Assembly (NCBI GenBank): GCA_030267965.1
Contig: BRYA01000081.1
Coordinates: 9,491 to 69,534 of the forward strand
Reading direction: 5' to 3'
Source of the DNA: Triparma columacea
Lineage: Eukaryota > Sar > Bolidophyceae > Parmales > Triparmaceae
DNA length: 60,044 bases
Shown here piece after piece: positions 33,553-43,783 of the stretch. Each line of letters begins with the position of its first letter. Positions within the stretch are counted from its first letter, which is position 1. Below the pieces are notes generated by a model that saw nothing but the letters and a program-made list of their open reading frames with translations, made no database searches and was not told the origin of the DNA. A program made the position numbers and the translations under genes.

Positions 33553-35796
33553 CAGAAACTCCAGAATGACTCTCCACAAAACTTTCGGGATCTTCTCACG
33601 TGCCTCACTTGCCCTTAGCGGTGGTGCTTCAACTCCGTCAGTTCGCTTCCGCTTCCTAGCCGATCTCCTGGGTGGATCCTCCACGTGATTCCAGGTTCCC
33701 TTAAGGCACAGAAGAGCGTTGACGCGTTCACGTATGCGGTGCCACCTAGAATGAAGGAGGTCCTCGACGGTGGACATATTTTGTGAGGCAGCGGCAGTGA
33801 TTAGGGCGGTGCAATTTGAGAAGCAGTCTTCACCGATGGAAATAGCAGGAGATAGACTGAGTTTCATTAGGGCGGAGCAATTTCTGAAGGCTTCATGGCC
33901 AATCGACGTCACTCCGACTGGGATTGTGATGGCCGTGAGGGAGGAGCATTCAGAGAAGGCGCAATCACTTATCGTTGTCACTCCGTCCGGAATGGTGATG
34001 GCCGTGAGGGAGGAGCATTCACCGAAGGCGTAATCACTAATCGTTGTCACTCCGTTCGGGATGGTGATGGCCTTGAGGCAGGAGCATACCCGGAAGGCCC
34101 AGGGGTCAATCTTTGTCACTCCCTCCGGGATGGTGATGGCCGTGAGGGAGAGGCATCCATAGAAGGCTGCATGGCCAATCGACGTCACTCCATCTGGGAT
34201 GGTGATGGCCGCGAGGGAGGAGCAGTCTTGAAAGGTACTCTCGCCAATTGTCGTCACTCCGTCCGGGATTGTGATGGCTGCGAGGGAGGAGCATTCCCTG
34301 AAGGCCCAAATGCCAATCGTTGTCACTGAGTCCGGGATTGTGATGGCTGCGAGAGAGGAGCATCCGTAGAAGGCGCCAACGCTTATCGTCATCACAGAGT
34401 CCGGGATTGTGACGGCTGCGAGGGAGGAGCATCCGTGGAAGGCGCCATTGCCAATCGACGTCACTCCGTCCGGAATTGTGATAGCACCGAGGGAGGAGCA
34501 TCCGTCGAAGGCTTGATTGCCAATCGTCGTCACTCCGTCCGGGATGGTGATGGCCGTGAGGGAGGAGCAACCCCTGAAGGCGGAATAGCTAATCTCCGTC
34601 ACTCCAATTGGGATGGCGATGGCCGTGAGGGAGGAGCATCCGTGGAAGGTGTCTTTGCCAATCATCGTCACTCCGTCCGGGATTGTGATGGCTGCGAGGG
34701 AGGAGCATTCCCTGAAGGCCCAAATGCCAATCGTTGTCACTCCGTCTGGGATTGTGATGGCTGCGAGAGAGGAGCATCCGTAGAAGGCGCCAATGCTTAT
34801 CGTCGTCACTCCGTCCGGGATTGTGACGGCTGCGAGAGAGGAGCATCCGCAGAAGGTGTTACTGCCAATCGACGTCACTCCATCTGGGATGGTCATGGCC
34901 GTGAGGGAGGAGCATTCTTGGAAGGCGCGTTCGCCAATCGTTGTCACTCCGTCCGGGATGGCAATGGCCGTGAGGGAGGAGCATCCGTAGAAGGCATAAT
35001 TGCTAATCGCCGTCACAGAGTCAGGGAGTGTGATGGCCGTGAGGGAGGAGCATCCTTGGAAGGCGTGTTCGCTAATCGTTGTCACTCCGTCCGGGATTGT
35101 GATTGCCGTGAGGGAGGAGCATCCGAAGAAGGCGTAATTGCCAATCTTTGTCACTCCGTCCGGAATTGTGATGGCCGTGAGGGAGGAGCATTCGAAGAAG
35201 GCGTAATTGCCAATCGTCGTCACTGTGTCTGGGATTGTGATGGCTGTGAGGGAGGAGCAGTCTTCGAAGGCGTAATTGCCAATCATCGTCACTCCGTCTG
35301 GGATTGTGATGGCTGCGAGGGAGGAGCATTCCCTGAAGGCTTCATAGCCAATCTTCGTCACCCCGTCCGGGATTGTGATGGCTGCGAGGGAGGAGCATCC
35401 CCTGAAGGCTCTTTCGCCAATCGACGTCACTCCCTTTGCAAAAGTCACCTCTGTGAGTTCACGATCATATTTGAAGCTCCCTGTTCCAGAGTATACTGCT
35501 GTTTTGGGCATTTTGGGAATTATTTGGGAAGGATGAAAGTAGTAATACTGATAGCGCTCGAGCTCGCGTATGGCGTGAATGTTTAGATTGAGAGGAGGGG
35601 ATTGAAAGGTAGGTACTTGGGCGATGTAGTTTTGGGTGACCAAATTGGAGCTAAAGGCTATGATTTGTTTAGCTATGATGAAGGTAGTATCGTTGTTTGT
35701 ATTGTGAAGCGTTTCGAAGTTGTAAATAGTATAATTATATGCTTTAAGACAGTTTTCTTGGCAATTAATATGTAAAGTGGGAGACCCCAAGCTCAA
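33550..35796 (-). CDS. BspA-type leucine-rich-repeat protein (LRR_5), long paralogue
   Basis: This intronless frame has 748 residues. After about 95 residues it enters a VYSGTGSFKYDRELTEVTFA cap and then some twenty 23-residue repeats of the form LTAITIPDGVTTIGxxAFxxCSS. A helical C-terminal cassette follows: DCFSNCTALITAAASQNMST, LLHSRWHRIRERVNALLCLK, a basic RRSARKRKR stretch and a final KIPKVLWRVILEFL. LRR_5/BspA repeats make curved binding surfaces. They are known in bacterial and trichomonad surface proteins and are expanded in marine protists. No signal peptide or anchor is obvious here and the basic patch could be a nuclear signal, so an intracellular role is possible. The shorter paralogue at 42-43 kb has the same cassette. 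Confidence 0.88.
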   Translation of the reverse strand: MSLGSPTLHINCQENCLKAYNYTIYNFETLHNTNNDTTFIIAKQIIAFSSNLVTQNYIAQVPTFQSPPLNLNIHAIRELERYQYYYFHPSQIIPKMPKTAVYSGTGSFKYDRELTEVTFAKGVTSIGERAFRGCSSLAAITIPDGVTKIGYEAFRECSSLAAITIPDGVTMIGNYAFEDCSSLTAITIPDTVTTIGNYAFFECSSLTAITIPDGVTKIGNYAFFGCSSLTAITIPDGVTTISEHAFQGCSSLTAITLPDSVTAISNYAFYGCSSLTAIAIPDGVTTIGERAFQECSSLTAMTIPDGVTSIGSNTFCGCSSLAAVTIPDGVTTISIGAFYGCSSLAAITIPDGVTTIGIWAFRECSSLAAITIPDGVTMIGKDTFHGCSSLTAIAIPIGVTEISYSAFRGCSSLTAITIPDGVTTIGNQAFDGCSSLGAITIPDGVTSIGNGAFHGCSSLAAVTIPDSVMTISVGAFYGCSSLAAITIPDSVTTIGIWAFRECSSLAAITIPDGVTTIGESTFQDCSSLAAITIPDGVTSIGHAAFYGCLSLTAITIPEGVTKIDPWAFRVCSCLKAITIPNGVTTISDYAFGECSSLTAITIPDGVTTISDCAFSECSSLTAITIPVGVTSIGHEAFRNCSALMKLSLSPAISIGEDCFSNCTALITAAASQNMSTVEDLLHSRWHRIRERVNALLCLKGTWNHVEDPPRRSARKRKRTDGVEAPPLRASEAREKIPKVLWRVILEFL
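33900..35440 (-). repeat. 69-bp LRR coding repeat array
   Basis: About twenty copies of a 69-base unit encode the LRR repeats. The DNA copies remain so similar that long open frames also appear on the opposite strand, so unequal crossing-over or gene conversion is likely. Confidence 0.9.
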
Positions 35797-35825
35797 GCAC
35801 CCACATCATCCATTTATTTCCAAAA

Positions 35826-37155
35826 ATGCGTGTAATAACCCTTACAATACTAGCATTAACAAGCATAGTATCCGCAGAGGATAGTTATGCCTCTCAATGC
35901 GACGCTGTTACCGGTAGGATAATGGAAAGATGTACAAAGCAGGTGAGGAGGCACGGTGTCGTAGTTTGGGTTAACCTCAATATATCAACAATAGAACAAG
36001 AAGAGAAGCTCATTTTGATCATTTCAAACTATACGAGAAAAGATAAAAGGATTAATTGCCTACTTGACTACAATAAGTCTTATTTAGGGAGAAATTCAGG
36101 GATGAACAAGCTGAAGCTCCGATGTCGTCACTGATTGTGGGGGATTATGGGGGAAGGATCATATATATATATGTATAACCATACCTTGCATCTCTGGATC
36201 CATACCCATCGCCGTTTCGCCCCTTCCAACACACGCACGACGCAAACCAAACCTAATCCTCCACCACCCACCCCCACCTCCCCCTCCCTCCCTCAGATCT
36301 CCGAGCTGTCCAATACCCTCGACTCCTCCACCCACATCCCCTCCCTCGGTTCTTTAGCCGACGACATTTGCAATTCCGCCCTTGACGAGTTTTCCTCCAG
36401 CGCCCCCCCCAGTACCTCCGATCCCACCAAGTCCTCCGTCTACGATCGCAAGCTCCTCGACCTCGAGTCCACCCTAGATTCCCCCCTCCGCGTCCTCTAC
36501 CTCCGCCAGCTCTCCCTCCTCCGCGAGCGCGCTTTAACCAAGTACAAGAGCGAGGCGAGGTCAGGGGACAAGAGCGAGTACGAGGCCATGGTTGAGGCGG
36601 ATGATATGTTCGTTAGGGAGGCGGAGGAGAGCACGAGGACACAGGGGGGGTGGGATTACCAGGGGGAGAGGAGCAACTTGCAGGTACGGCGAGCGAAGCG
36701 AGCCGTGGGGGAGGATTGGGGGGATTGGGGGGGTTGGGGGGATTGGGGGGAGTGGTCGCTTCACTCACCAACACAACTACCATCCCCCCAATCCCCCCCC
36801 CGCCACCCTCCAGAACATCCTCAACGAGATGGCCTCCAACTCCAAGAAGGTTACCGCCGTGGAACTCCGAGCCGCCCAGCAGCAGTCCACCGCCATGCAG
36901 TACCTCCAGATGCAGCAGCAGCAGATCCAGCAGATGCAGATGCAGCTCTACGGTCAGTCCTCCCCCTGGAACGTCGGCTTCGCTTACCGTGTCCCCGACA
37001 CGAACATCAACCTGCAGGGGGCGCACCAGCAGGGGAGGACGACGGTGCAGATGAGCTGCGTACCGGACGAGTACGCGAGCATGCTGGGACCGAACGGGTT
37101 CACCAACGGGGTTGGACCAGGGAACCTGGGACTTAGCGTTAACTTGAACCTTTAA
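35826..37155 (+). CDS. Uncharacterised protein with signal peptide and Gln-rich helix
   Basis: Three exons (35826-35942, 36297-36683, 36814-37155) give 281 residues with phase-0 introns. The N-terminus MRVITLTILALTSIVSAEDS is a clear signal peptide. The middle is a helical region (..ISELSNTLDSSTHIPSLG.., ..LRVLYLRQLSLLRERAL..). Exon 3 has a Gln/Met-rich helix (..QYLQMQQQQIQQMQMQLYG) leading to a C-terminal beta-like segment (SSPWNVGFAYRVPDTNINLQ, ..GRTTVQMSCVPDEYASML..). That last part looks well conserved in style but I cannot name the family. An ER or secretory-pathway lumenal protein is the inference. Its ATG is only 29 bases from the start of the divergent LRR gene. Confidence 0.75.
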
Positions 37156-38043
37156 AGAGGGGGGTGGTGGGAAGAGGGAGAGGGGGAAGGGGGGAACGGG
37201 GGCGGGATTAATTAATCGAGAACAAAGGCAGGATTGGGATTAATAATCGAGAGGTTTTTTGCTTTTTGTTTGGCAGGAAATTTTAGAGATGTTGTCGATC
37301 GCGTCTATCCTGTCGAACCACTTTGCCTTTGTGCTCCCAAGGTTGTCAGCTTGGTATCGAAAAAAAAAAGGAAGGAATTAATGATGTGCTAATAAACGTT
37401 TAAACGGCTTTAATATCATCAATTAGACAACGCACTCTTTAAGAATTCTCGAAAGATGTGTGTTTTTCACCTTACTTTTTCGTACCCATTCCGCACCTTT
37501 GTATCTTGGTGCACCTTTATGTTCAAAAGCACCAATATTGTAAATCATAGCAAAAAAATGAAAATCCTCCAAAATGTTGCAAAGAATGTTTAGCTCAGGT
37601 GAGTCCCTATGTCCCCACATAAACACCACCCCTTCACCGCCTTTTCACTAACCCGTCACAAAAGTTGGTAGAGCATTGGATTCCAGCTCCAGGACACACC
37701 CAAAAGTCAAGGGTTCGATTCCCTTAACGTTCATAACATTATTTTTTTTGCTCCCGGGGACAACGCCGGGGTTAGAGGGGCACGCTGGCAAAGTTTGAGA
37801 GCGATTGGAGGCAGTGGTAACATAGAAAAGATGTTTTGTTGTTTTTGGGCCGGATGAATATAGATTTTTTATTACGGTCTCGGGTATGACGCCACACGCC
37901 AGACACCCGTCTTGATTTTGCGCGTGTCTTCAAGTACTGGTGGACCCCTCATCATCCTCCTTCTCCTTCTCCCCCTCCTTTCTTTTTCAGCTTTTCCTCC
38001 CCCAATATCAACCTTTCTGCTTTTGCTCTCCCAACCAACACAC
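37156..38043. other. Intergenic region with tRNA-like element
   Basis: This 888-base region lies between the stop at 37155 and the chosen start of the Nup133-like gene. Apart from the tRNA-like element it contains AT-rich sequence near 37250-37420, poly-A and poly-T runs, and Ser/Leu-rich open frame upstream of 38044 that may be 5' UTR or an unseen N-terminal exon. Confidence 0.5.
37650..37749 (+). tRNA. tRNA-like element, apparent CCA (Trp) anticodon, possibly a pseudogene or SINE head
   Basis: The 3' half is tRNA-like: a T arm AAGGG-TTCGATT-CCCTT (37709-37725) with a perfect B box, then AACGTTC and A. A 5-bp anticodon stem TTGGA/TCCAG encloses the loop TTCCAGC, which reads CCA. GTTGGTAGAGC matches the D-loop side. 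A run of eight or more T starts at about 37742, a typical RNA polymerase III stop. Against a working tRNA, the 5' D stem and 5' acceptor strand do not pair, and the variable region is 16 nt (GAC..GTC could pair), far longer than in tRNA-Trp. It is either a degenerate tRNA, a tRNA-derived SINE head, or an oddly structured gene. Confidence 0.4.
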
Positions 38044-38622
38044 ATGAGCCAACGCATAGTGACGTCCCTCCCCTCCCTCCTCCCCCCCTCAACCCTATCT
38101 CTCTCTACCTCCTCCACTACCCCAGCCCCCCTGCAATGCACCACCCAAACTCCCCCCCGTTCGTCCTCGTCGAGCTCTCCCATATTGTGTGTTTGGAGGG
38201 GTAATGAGGTGGTTCATTTCTCTCCTACTAGGGAGAATATGCCTTTCCCTCCTACCTCGGCCCTCTCTTCATCCAATATTATCCCTCCCACTGCGTCCAA
38301 TCCCATCTCCGTCCCTGAGGGTACATTTGATGTGGCACTTCTTGACGTGGGGGACATCTTGGGGGTCTGCGGCGACGGTGTTTTCTACGCTCCGAAGGGT
38401 TTGCGTCGATCGTCGCCCGAGGTGGTGAGGCTCCCAAAAGATGGTAATGATTTCACCTGCATCGCCACCGACGGGAAGAACACGATTGCTGGAACTTCTG
38501 GGGGTGCTGCTTACATCGTCCAGGGCTTGAGGAGGACCGGTGAGGTACGGGTTAAAGAGCTCAAGGATACGGGGCTTCTTAGTTCCGTGTTTGGTTTCCT
38601 TGGTTCTGCAGCCGCCGCCTCC

Positions 38623-38657
<35 letters not shown>

Positions 38658-41600
38658 GGCTGGAATTAGGGGCATCGAGAAGGTCGGTGGGAGGTTCACA
38701 ATCATGAGGGAGGGCGGAGCGAGGGACATCTTAGAGGTGGACTTCGGGAAGGCCACGTTCAAGGTGGTCAGCAGGTGAGACACGCTTCATCATCTGTATC
38801 GCACTGGTGCTCGCTTGAATCTCACAAGTGTTTGGAGTATGTATGACGTCACTTTTTGCTGTCGCAGGAAGGGTTCGAGTACAATGTGTTTCTTATTGCC
38901 GCTTCACTTCTCCCCTTCGTATTGCTGACTTCTTTTGTCGTCGCTTCGCTCCTCTCTCTCAACCTCTCCCCCCACCCCCCCCTTCCTCAGCCGGAATGTG
39001 AGGTCCCTTCTCATTAACGAGGTCAGCAAGCAGTGGAAGGTCAAGTCCTTCCATGTCGAGGGAACTATTGTTGCCGAGGACGTCCAGGACTTTGATGGAG
39101 TTGTGGGGGGGGCGGTCGTGATGAACCTTGCTGGTGCCGGCGGTCGACAGGAGGTTTGGGGAGGGGCGTGGACGGAGGATTCGGAGACCGTGAAGATCTT
39201 TCAGGTTTCCGAGGCGCCTGGCCTCTTCGGAGAGCGGCTCACTGTCAAGTCCACGTACCGAGAGGGGGTCGGTGTCATTGTCGCCATTTGGGGAGACGAG
39301 GGTTGTGAAATTTGCAGCGTTCCCAAGGGAGATAGGGAGATCGAGCAGGGAGGCGAGGGCTACGCGACGGCCTGGGGGGGGAAGGGGGAGTACGGCAACG
39401 TTATCGGGGCGTATGTGGAGGGCGAAGACCTCGTCGGTATTTATGACTCGGGGATTTGCGTTGGCGTCAGGGGAGGTGAGTGATGGTTTGCGAGTTGGGC
39501 CGGGCCGTCACTTTTGGGTTAGCATTGAGGGAGAATCGCCCAGTGGGGTTAGCATTGAGGGAAGAATCGCCCAATGGGGTTAGCATTGAGGGAAGAATCT
39601 TTTCGCTTCACTCGCTCGTAGCACCGTTTCTAAACCTGCACTATTATACCTTCGCAAACAGCTTGGACGGAGATACCTACCGCCGATATTATGGACACCA
39701 CCGCCGCGACGTCCGGGGACGGGGACGTCCTTAAGGTCCTCCTCCTGAAATACGTTAGGGAGGGAGGCAGGGGCGTCGAGGGGAGGATAAAGAATTGGAA
39801 AGGGGACTGGACTCATGGCGTGATTGCAGCCATCGGGGAAATCTTCCAGGGCAAGAACAAGGGTGGCCTCACGGGCTATGACAAGCTCGGGGAGAAGGAG
39901 GACGAGGTCGACAGGATCATGGCTGTGGCGAAGAAAATTGGGGCAGAGGGGTCCAGGAGGTGAGAATGGACCTCATAAGCGAACAAAACATGTCACACGC
40001 GCACGATGCGTTCCTAGGGTTTCGCCCCTATCATCGAAACGACGCCACAACCGAAAGCACCACGTGATGGACGCCAGCGCACACAGTACAGCCCTCTTGC
40101 TACTCGCTTTGCTCGTCGCCCAATCCTAACCACTAACACAACCCACACACACCGCTCGCTTCGCTCACCGCTCTCGCTTCGCTCACCGCAGGGTCAGGGG
40201 CATGAGGGAAACGCTGAGGGCCGCGAGGGAGTACATCAAGGCTGGGAACGAGATCAGGAGGAGGGGGAGGGGGGAGAGCATCGTCGAGGGCATGGAGGAC
40301 GAGCCTGACAAGGTCTGGGAGGCGCTCGAGGAGGTTGTTGGGAAGGTAGGGGGCAGCGGGTACGGGGGGGAGGACGCAGGAGTTGGTTTCGTTGAGGCCA
40401 TCGGTCTCGTTGCTGTTACCGTGGCGGGATCCATGATGGTGGGCAACGTGAAGGTCGGGGAGGCTGAGGTTAGGAGGCTCCTCAAGGCCACGTTGGAGTG
40501 CTGCGTTAGGTTTGAGGGTGGAGTCGAGGACGAGGGGGTGAGGGAGAGTGTGGGGGTCTTGGCCAGGGGGCTATTGGAGGGGGAAGGGGATGAGGAGGAA
40601 GAGAAGGAGGTGGCGTTCAGGGCGGTATGGAAGTGGATGGGTGAGGAGGAGGCTTTGGACTTTAGCGTGAAGTGGAAGTATTGGAGGTGAGTATCGTACG
40701 GGGTTTGTTTGCCTGTCCTGTCGTTTCCGTCACAAAATTAACATCGTTCCTACGACGACGCAGGGGAGTCTGCGAGGTATGCAGGGAGAAAGGAGGCGCA
40801 AGCGACGCTAGCGGGAGGGAGCTGCTCAGGGCCATGTGGATGGAGAACGAGGACGAGGAGGTGAGAATGCTCTATGTTTGGACGAGGAGCGGTATAACCT
40901 TCTGTAGGATAGAGCTACTGTCGTTTGTCCCGAACCCTGCAATGCATAACTTCCTGCTGACTCTAATCTTGCACTATAAAATCTTCCGGAACTCGCTTCG
41001 CTCATCACAGTTCCGGTCCTTTGTTCTCAATTACTTCAAAGGCAAAAGCGACTTCTCGTGGGTCCTGGACGTTGGGAGGGGGAGCAAGAGCCTCAAGGAA
41101 TGGTGCATGCTGAACAACACTTACAAGTGGGTTGCCGATTCCAGGGAGAAGGTGAGAATGATTTTTAGATTGTACTTCTAATACTACCGTTGCGAGCGTC
41201 ACAGAATGCGAGCAGGACATTAATATGCGTAAACGCACTGCATACCGCCGCACTAACACAACCACTTCCGCGTCTCGCTTCGCTCGTTGCAGGACTGGAG
41301 CGGCGTCATGGAATCCTCTCTCGAGGAGGCCGTGAAGGTAAAGGAAAAGAGGGACAGGTTGAGGCTCCTCAGCATCGCCAAGCTCGCTGCAAAGGCCGGG
41401 GGAGTAGATGGAAAGGAGATCAGTGACATGATTAGCGTCGGCCACGCTCAGAACTTGATGGAGGGGTGCGAGGACGGGGATGCCTTGGGGACGAAGGAGG
41501 TCTGCGACGTTGCGAGGAAAAAAATCAGGGCCGGCGAAGAGGTTGTCAAGCACTTAATGATCGCGATGGCATGCGCAAGGGCCATGGGCGGGGACAGGGC

Positions 41601-41931
41601 CGAGGACGCGGCCGTGGAGATCTGGAGGGACGCTTTGGGGGCAGACGGGGGCAGCATTTGGGCCAGGGCAGAGATTGCCGGGGGAGAGGAAGAGAGGGAC
41701 ACCGTGATAAGGGGCGGAGATTTTTACAGCGCCGTGCTGACCTACGCGAAGAACGGCGGGGAATACGGGCTAGAGGGCGAGGGGGGCAGGATCGAGAGGG
41801 TCCTAGCCGGCGGGGGTCTCGGAGGGAAGGGGGGGAAAGGAGCGAGGAGGGCCGTAGTTATGGTGAGGGCGTGGGAGGGAGTGGGAAGGGGGGGAGGGGA
41901 GGGGGAGACGGAGATGGACGAGAGGCAATAG
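38044..41931 (+). CDS. Nup133-like nucleoporin
   Basis: Seven exons (38044-38774, 38991-39475, 39662-39959, 40192-40686, 40764-40860, 41011-41151, 41293-41931) give 961 residues from the first in-frame ATG. The first half looks like short beta-strand blades (..VALLDVGDILGVCGDGVFYA.., ..NDFTCIATDGKNTIAG..) with a long poly-Ser insertion, fitting a beta-propeller. The second half is helical (..DEVDRIMAVAKKIGAEG.., ..KVWEALEEVVGKVGG..). The last exon starts DWSGVMESSLEEAVKVKEKR, close in style to the C-terminal helices of Nup133, with LRLLSIAKLAAKAGG next. Nup133 is part of the Y-complex of the nuclear pore. The call rests on overall architecture and this segment, so another propeller-solenoid protein is possible. 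The true start could lie in an earlier exon. Confidence 0.5.
38617..38658 (+). repeat. TCC/TCT triplet run encoding poly-Ser
   Basis: About 13-14 serine codons in a row sit in exon 1 of the Nup133-like gene, preceded by a short Ala run. It is probably a surface loop between blades. Confidence 0.9.
39514..39600 (+). repeat. 30-bp tandem repeat in Nup133-like intron
   Basis: Three copies of GGGTTAGCATTGAGGGA(A)GAATC with period about 30-31 bases fill much of the intron between exons 2 and 3. Confidence 0.9.
40150..40191 (+). repeat. CGCTTCGCTCACCG direct repeat at a 3' splice site
   Basis: Two direct copies (CGCTCGCTTCGCTCACCG, then CTCTCGCTTCGCTCACCG) run into the CAG acceptor of exon 4. Related copies precede exons 3, 6 and 7 of the same gene (39601-39621, 40992-41010, 41273-41292). 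Confidence 0.8.
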
Positions 41932-42023
41932 GGGTGTAGCCTCCAGCTTTCAGATAAAAAATGGAACAAATCTGATTACATTCTCATTACATTCACATTA
42001 CATTCACAACAACAACCAAGACT

Positions 42024-43130
42024 TCACAGAAATTCCAGAATTTCTCTCCACAAAACTTTCGGGATCTTGTCACGTGCCTCAGTCCTCTTTAGGGGGGCTT
42101 CAACTCCGTCAGTTCGCTTCCGCTTCCTAGCCGATCTCCTGGGTTGCTTCTCCACGTGATCCCAGGTTCCCTTAAGGCACAGAAGAGCGTTGACGCGTTC
42201 ACGTATGCGGTGCCACCTAGAATGGAGGAGGTCCTCGACGGTCGACATATCTTGATCAGCAGCGGCAGTGATTAGGGCAGTGCAGTCCAAGAAGCAGTCT
42301 TCACCGATGGAAATAGCAGGAGATAAACTGAGTCTTGTCAGGGCTACGCATCCGTAGAAGGCTTGATGGTGGATAATCGTCACTCCATCCGGGATTGTGA
42401 TAGCCGTGAGGGAGGAGCATCCTTGGAAGGCGCCACTACCAATAGTCGTCACTCCATCTGGGATGATGACGGCCGTGAGGGAGGAGCAATCACTGAAGGC
42501 ACGATAGCCAATCGCCGTCACTGAGTCCGGGATGGTGATGGCCGTGAGGGAGGAGCATTCCCTGAAGGCGAGTTTGCCAATCGCCGTCACTCCATCTGGG
42601 ATGGTGATGGCCGTGAGGGAGGAGCATCCGTGGAAGGTGTCTTCGCCAATCATCGTCACTCCGTCCGGGATTGTGATGGCTGCGAGGGAGGAGCATTCCC
42701 TGAAGGCCCAAATGCCAATCTTTGTCACAGAGTCTGGGATTGTGATGGCTGCGAGAGAGGAGCATCCGTAGAAGGCATAATTGCTAATCGCCGTCACAGA
42801 GTCCGGGAGTGTGATGGCCGTGAGGGAGGAGCATTCTCTGAAGGTTTCATCGCCAATCTTCGTCACTCCGTCCGGGATGGTGATGGCCGTGAGGGAGGAG
42901 CATCTGTAGAAGGCTTTATTGCCAATCGACGTCACTCCTTGTGCAAAAGTCACTTCTGTGAGTTCACGATTGCCACTGAAGCTCTCTGTTCCGGAGTATA
43001 CTACTGTTTTGGGAAGAGGATAGTACCCAGCTGGGACTTCATAGTGGTCACTATCGTCATCACCATACTCATCACCATCGTCATCACTATAGTCATCACT
43101 ATAGTCATCAACATTTGCAAATTCACTCAT
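42024..43130 (-). CDS. BspA-type leucine-rich-repeat protein (LRR_5), short paralogue
   Basis: This intronless frame has 368 residues. It opens with an acidic Asp/Tyr/Ser-rich stretch (..DDYSDDYSDDDGDEYGDDDS..) encoded by a GAT-rich short repeat. Then come the VYSGTESFSGNRELTEVTFA cap, about nine 23-residue LRR_5 repeats, and the same C-terminal cassette as the paralogue at 33.5-35.8 kb (LLHSRWHRIRERVNALLCLK, RRSARKRKRTDGVEAP, KIPKVLWREILEFL). The cassettes are nearly identical in DNA, while the N-termini differ completely, so the repeat-plus-cassette unit seems to spread or convert as a block. Its function is unknown; protein binding is inferred. Confidence 0.88.
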   Translation of the reverse strand: MSEFANVDDYSDDYSDDDGDEYGDDDSDHYEVPAGYYPLPKTVVYSGTESFSGNRELTEVTFAQGVTSIGNKAFYRCSSLTAITIPDGVTKIGDETFRECSSLTAITLPDSVTAISNYAFYGCSSLAAITIPDSVTKIGIWAFRECSSLAAITIPDGVTMIGEDTFHGCSSLTAITIPDGVTAIGKLAFRECSSLTAITIPDSVTAIGYRAFSDCSSLTAVIIPDGVTTIGSGAFQGCSSLTAITIPDGVTIIHHQAFYGCVALTRLSLSPAISIGEDCFLDCTALITAAADQDMSTVEDLLHSRWHRIRERVNALLCLKGTWDHVEKQPRRSARKRKRTDGVEAPLKRTEARDKIPKVLWREILEFL

Positions 43131-43783
43131 TGTAGGGATGGAGAGGATCTTCTATACCGTCCTTTCAGTAAACTAACCTCTAACCCTGGATTTATTACAC
43201 AGTCTTGTCGTTAACAGTTTAAAAACTCAACGAATTCCTACATTATTGGCGGGATCAGGAGGGTTAGTGTGGTGTGATGGAGGTGAGACCCTCAAGGATG
43301 TGTCATTGTGGCGTCAATGGCGGTTCTCTGCCCCATAGTAACCCCAATATGGTACTAACAGTATCGGAAATATGGCCGAAAGTAGTATTATCTCGTCTAT
43401 GAGACGAAATATCCAAGCCAAATGAATACTCAGTCAGTCGACCACGATTTGAAGAGTGGAAATAACTTGAACTTGGACGTGAATAGGAGATAAAAATCAA
43501 CAATAGGACAATAATAACTGGTGAAAGCCTTGAAAGTGTTATCATTGTCATTCTTGTCCTTCTTACCTACTTCAAAGCTATTTTATTGTTTGCAATTCTG
43601 AATGGAAAATCAGAGGCAGGAGGACCGAGTGATTTTGGGGTAGTGGGTGGCAGTTTTTGGTTGGGCATATTAGCACCTACACGACACTTCTGCCTACGTG
43701 GAGAACTTTCAAGGCTTTCTTGATAAGTTTCACATCGTAATTTGCTGCTATAAACTTACATTCGGGATAGGTTCGCTCAAAAA
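43131..43783. other. Intergenic region between LRR and ankyrin-MYND genes
   Basis: This 653-base divergent region contains one doubtful small minus-strand frame (43551-43303, listed separately) and otherwise AT-richer sequence without clear features. Confidence 0.5.
43303..43551 (-). CDS. Possible small secreted protein
   Basis: An ATG-started frame of 82 codons begins MTMITLSRLSPVIIVLLLIF, a credible signal peptide, followed by a Ser/Arg-rich segment and SDTVSTILGLLWGRE. No homologue was recognised. It may be chance; the hydrophobic start after two basic or polar residues is the only support. Confidence 0.25.
   Translation of the reverse strand: MTMITLSRLSPVIIVLLLIFISYSRPSSSYFHSSNRGRLTEYSFGLDISSHRRDNTTFGHISDTVSTILGLLWGREPPLTPQ

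Noticed and set aside
33900..35440. Regular repeat array resembling CRISPR
   Set aside because: The units are contiguous 69-base coding repeats without unique spacers and encode LRR_5 protein repeats in a eukaryotic contig.
34435..35586. Long plus-strand open frame of 383 codons
   Set aside because: It is the mirror of the 69-bp LRR repeat array on the minus strand. Repeat periodicity keeps the antisense frame open, and the sense frame has the clear LRR_5 consensus.
37423..37629. Minus-strand AT-rich frame of 68 codons
   Set aside because: No domain, no splice context and a composition like the surrounding intergenic sequence; probably chance.
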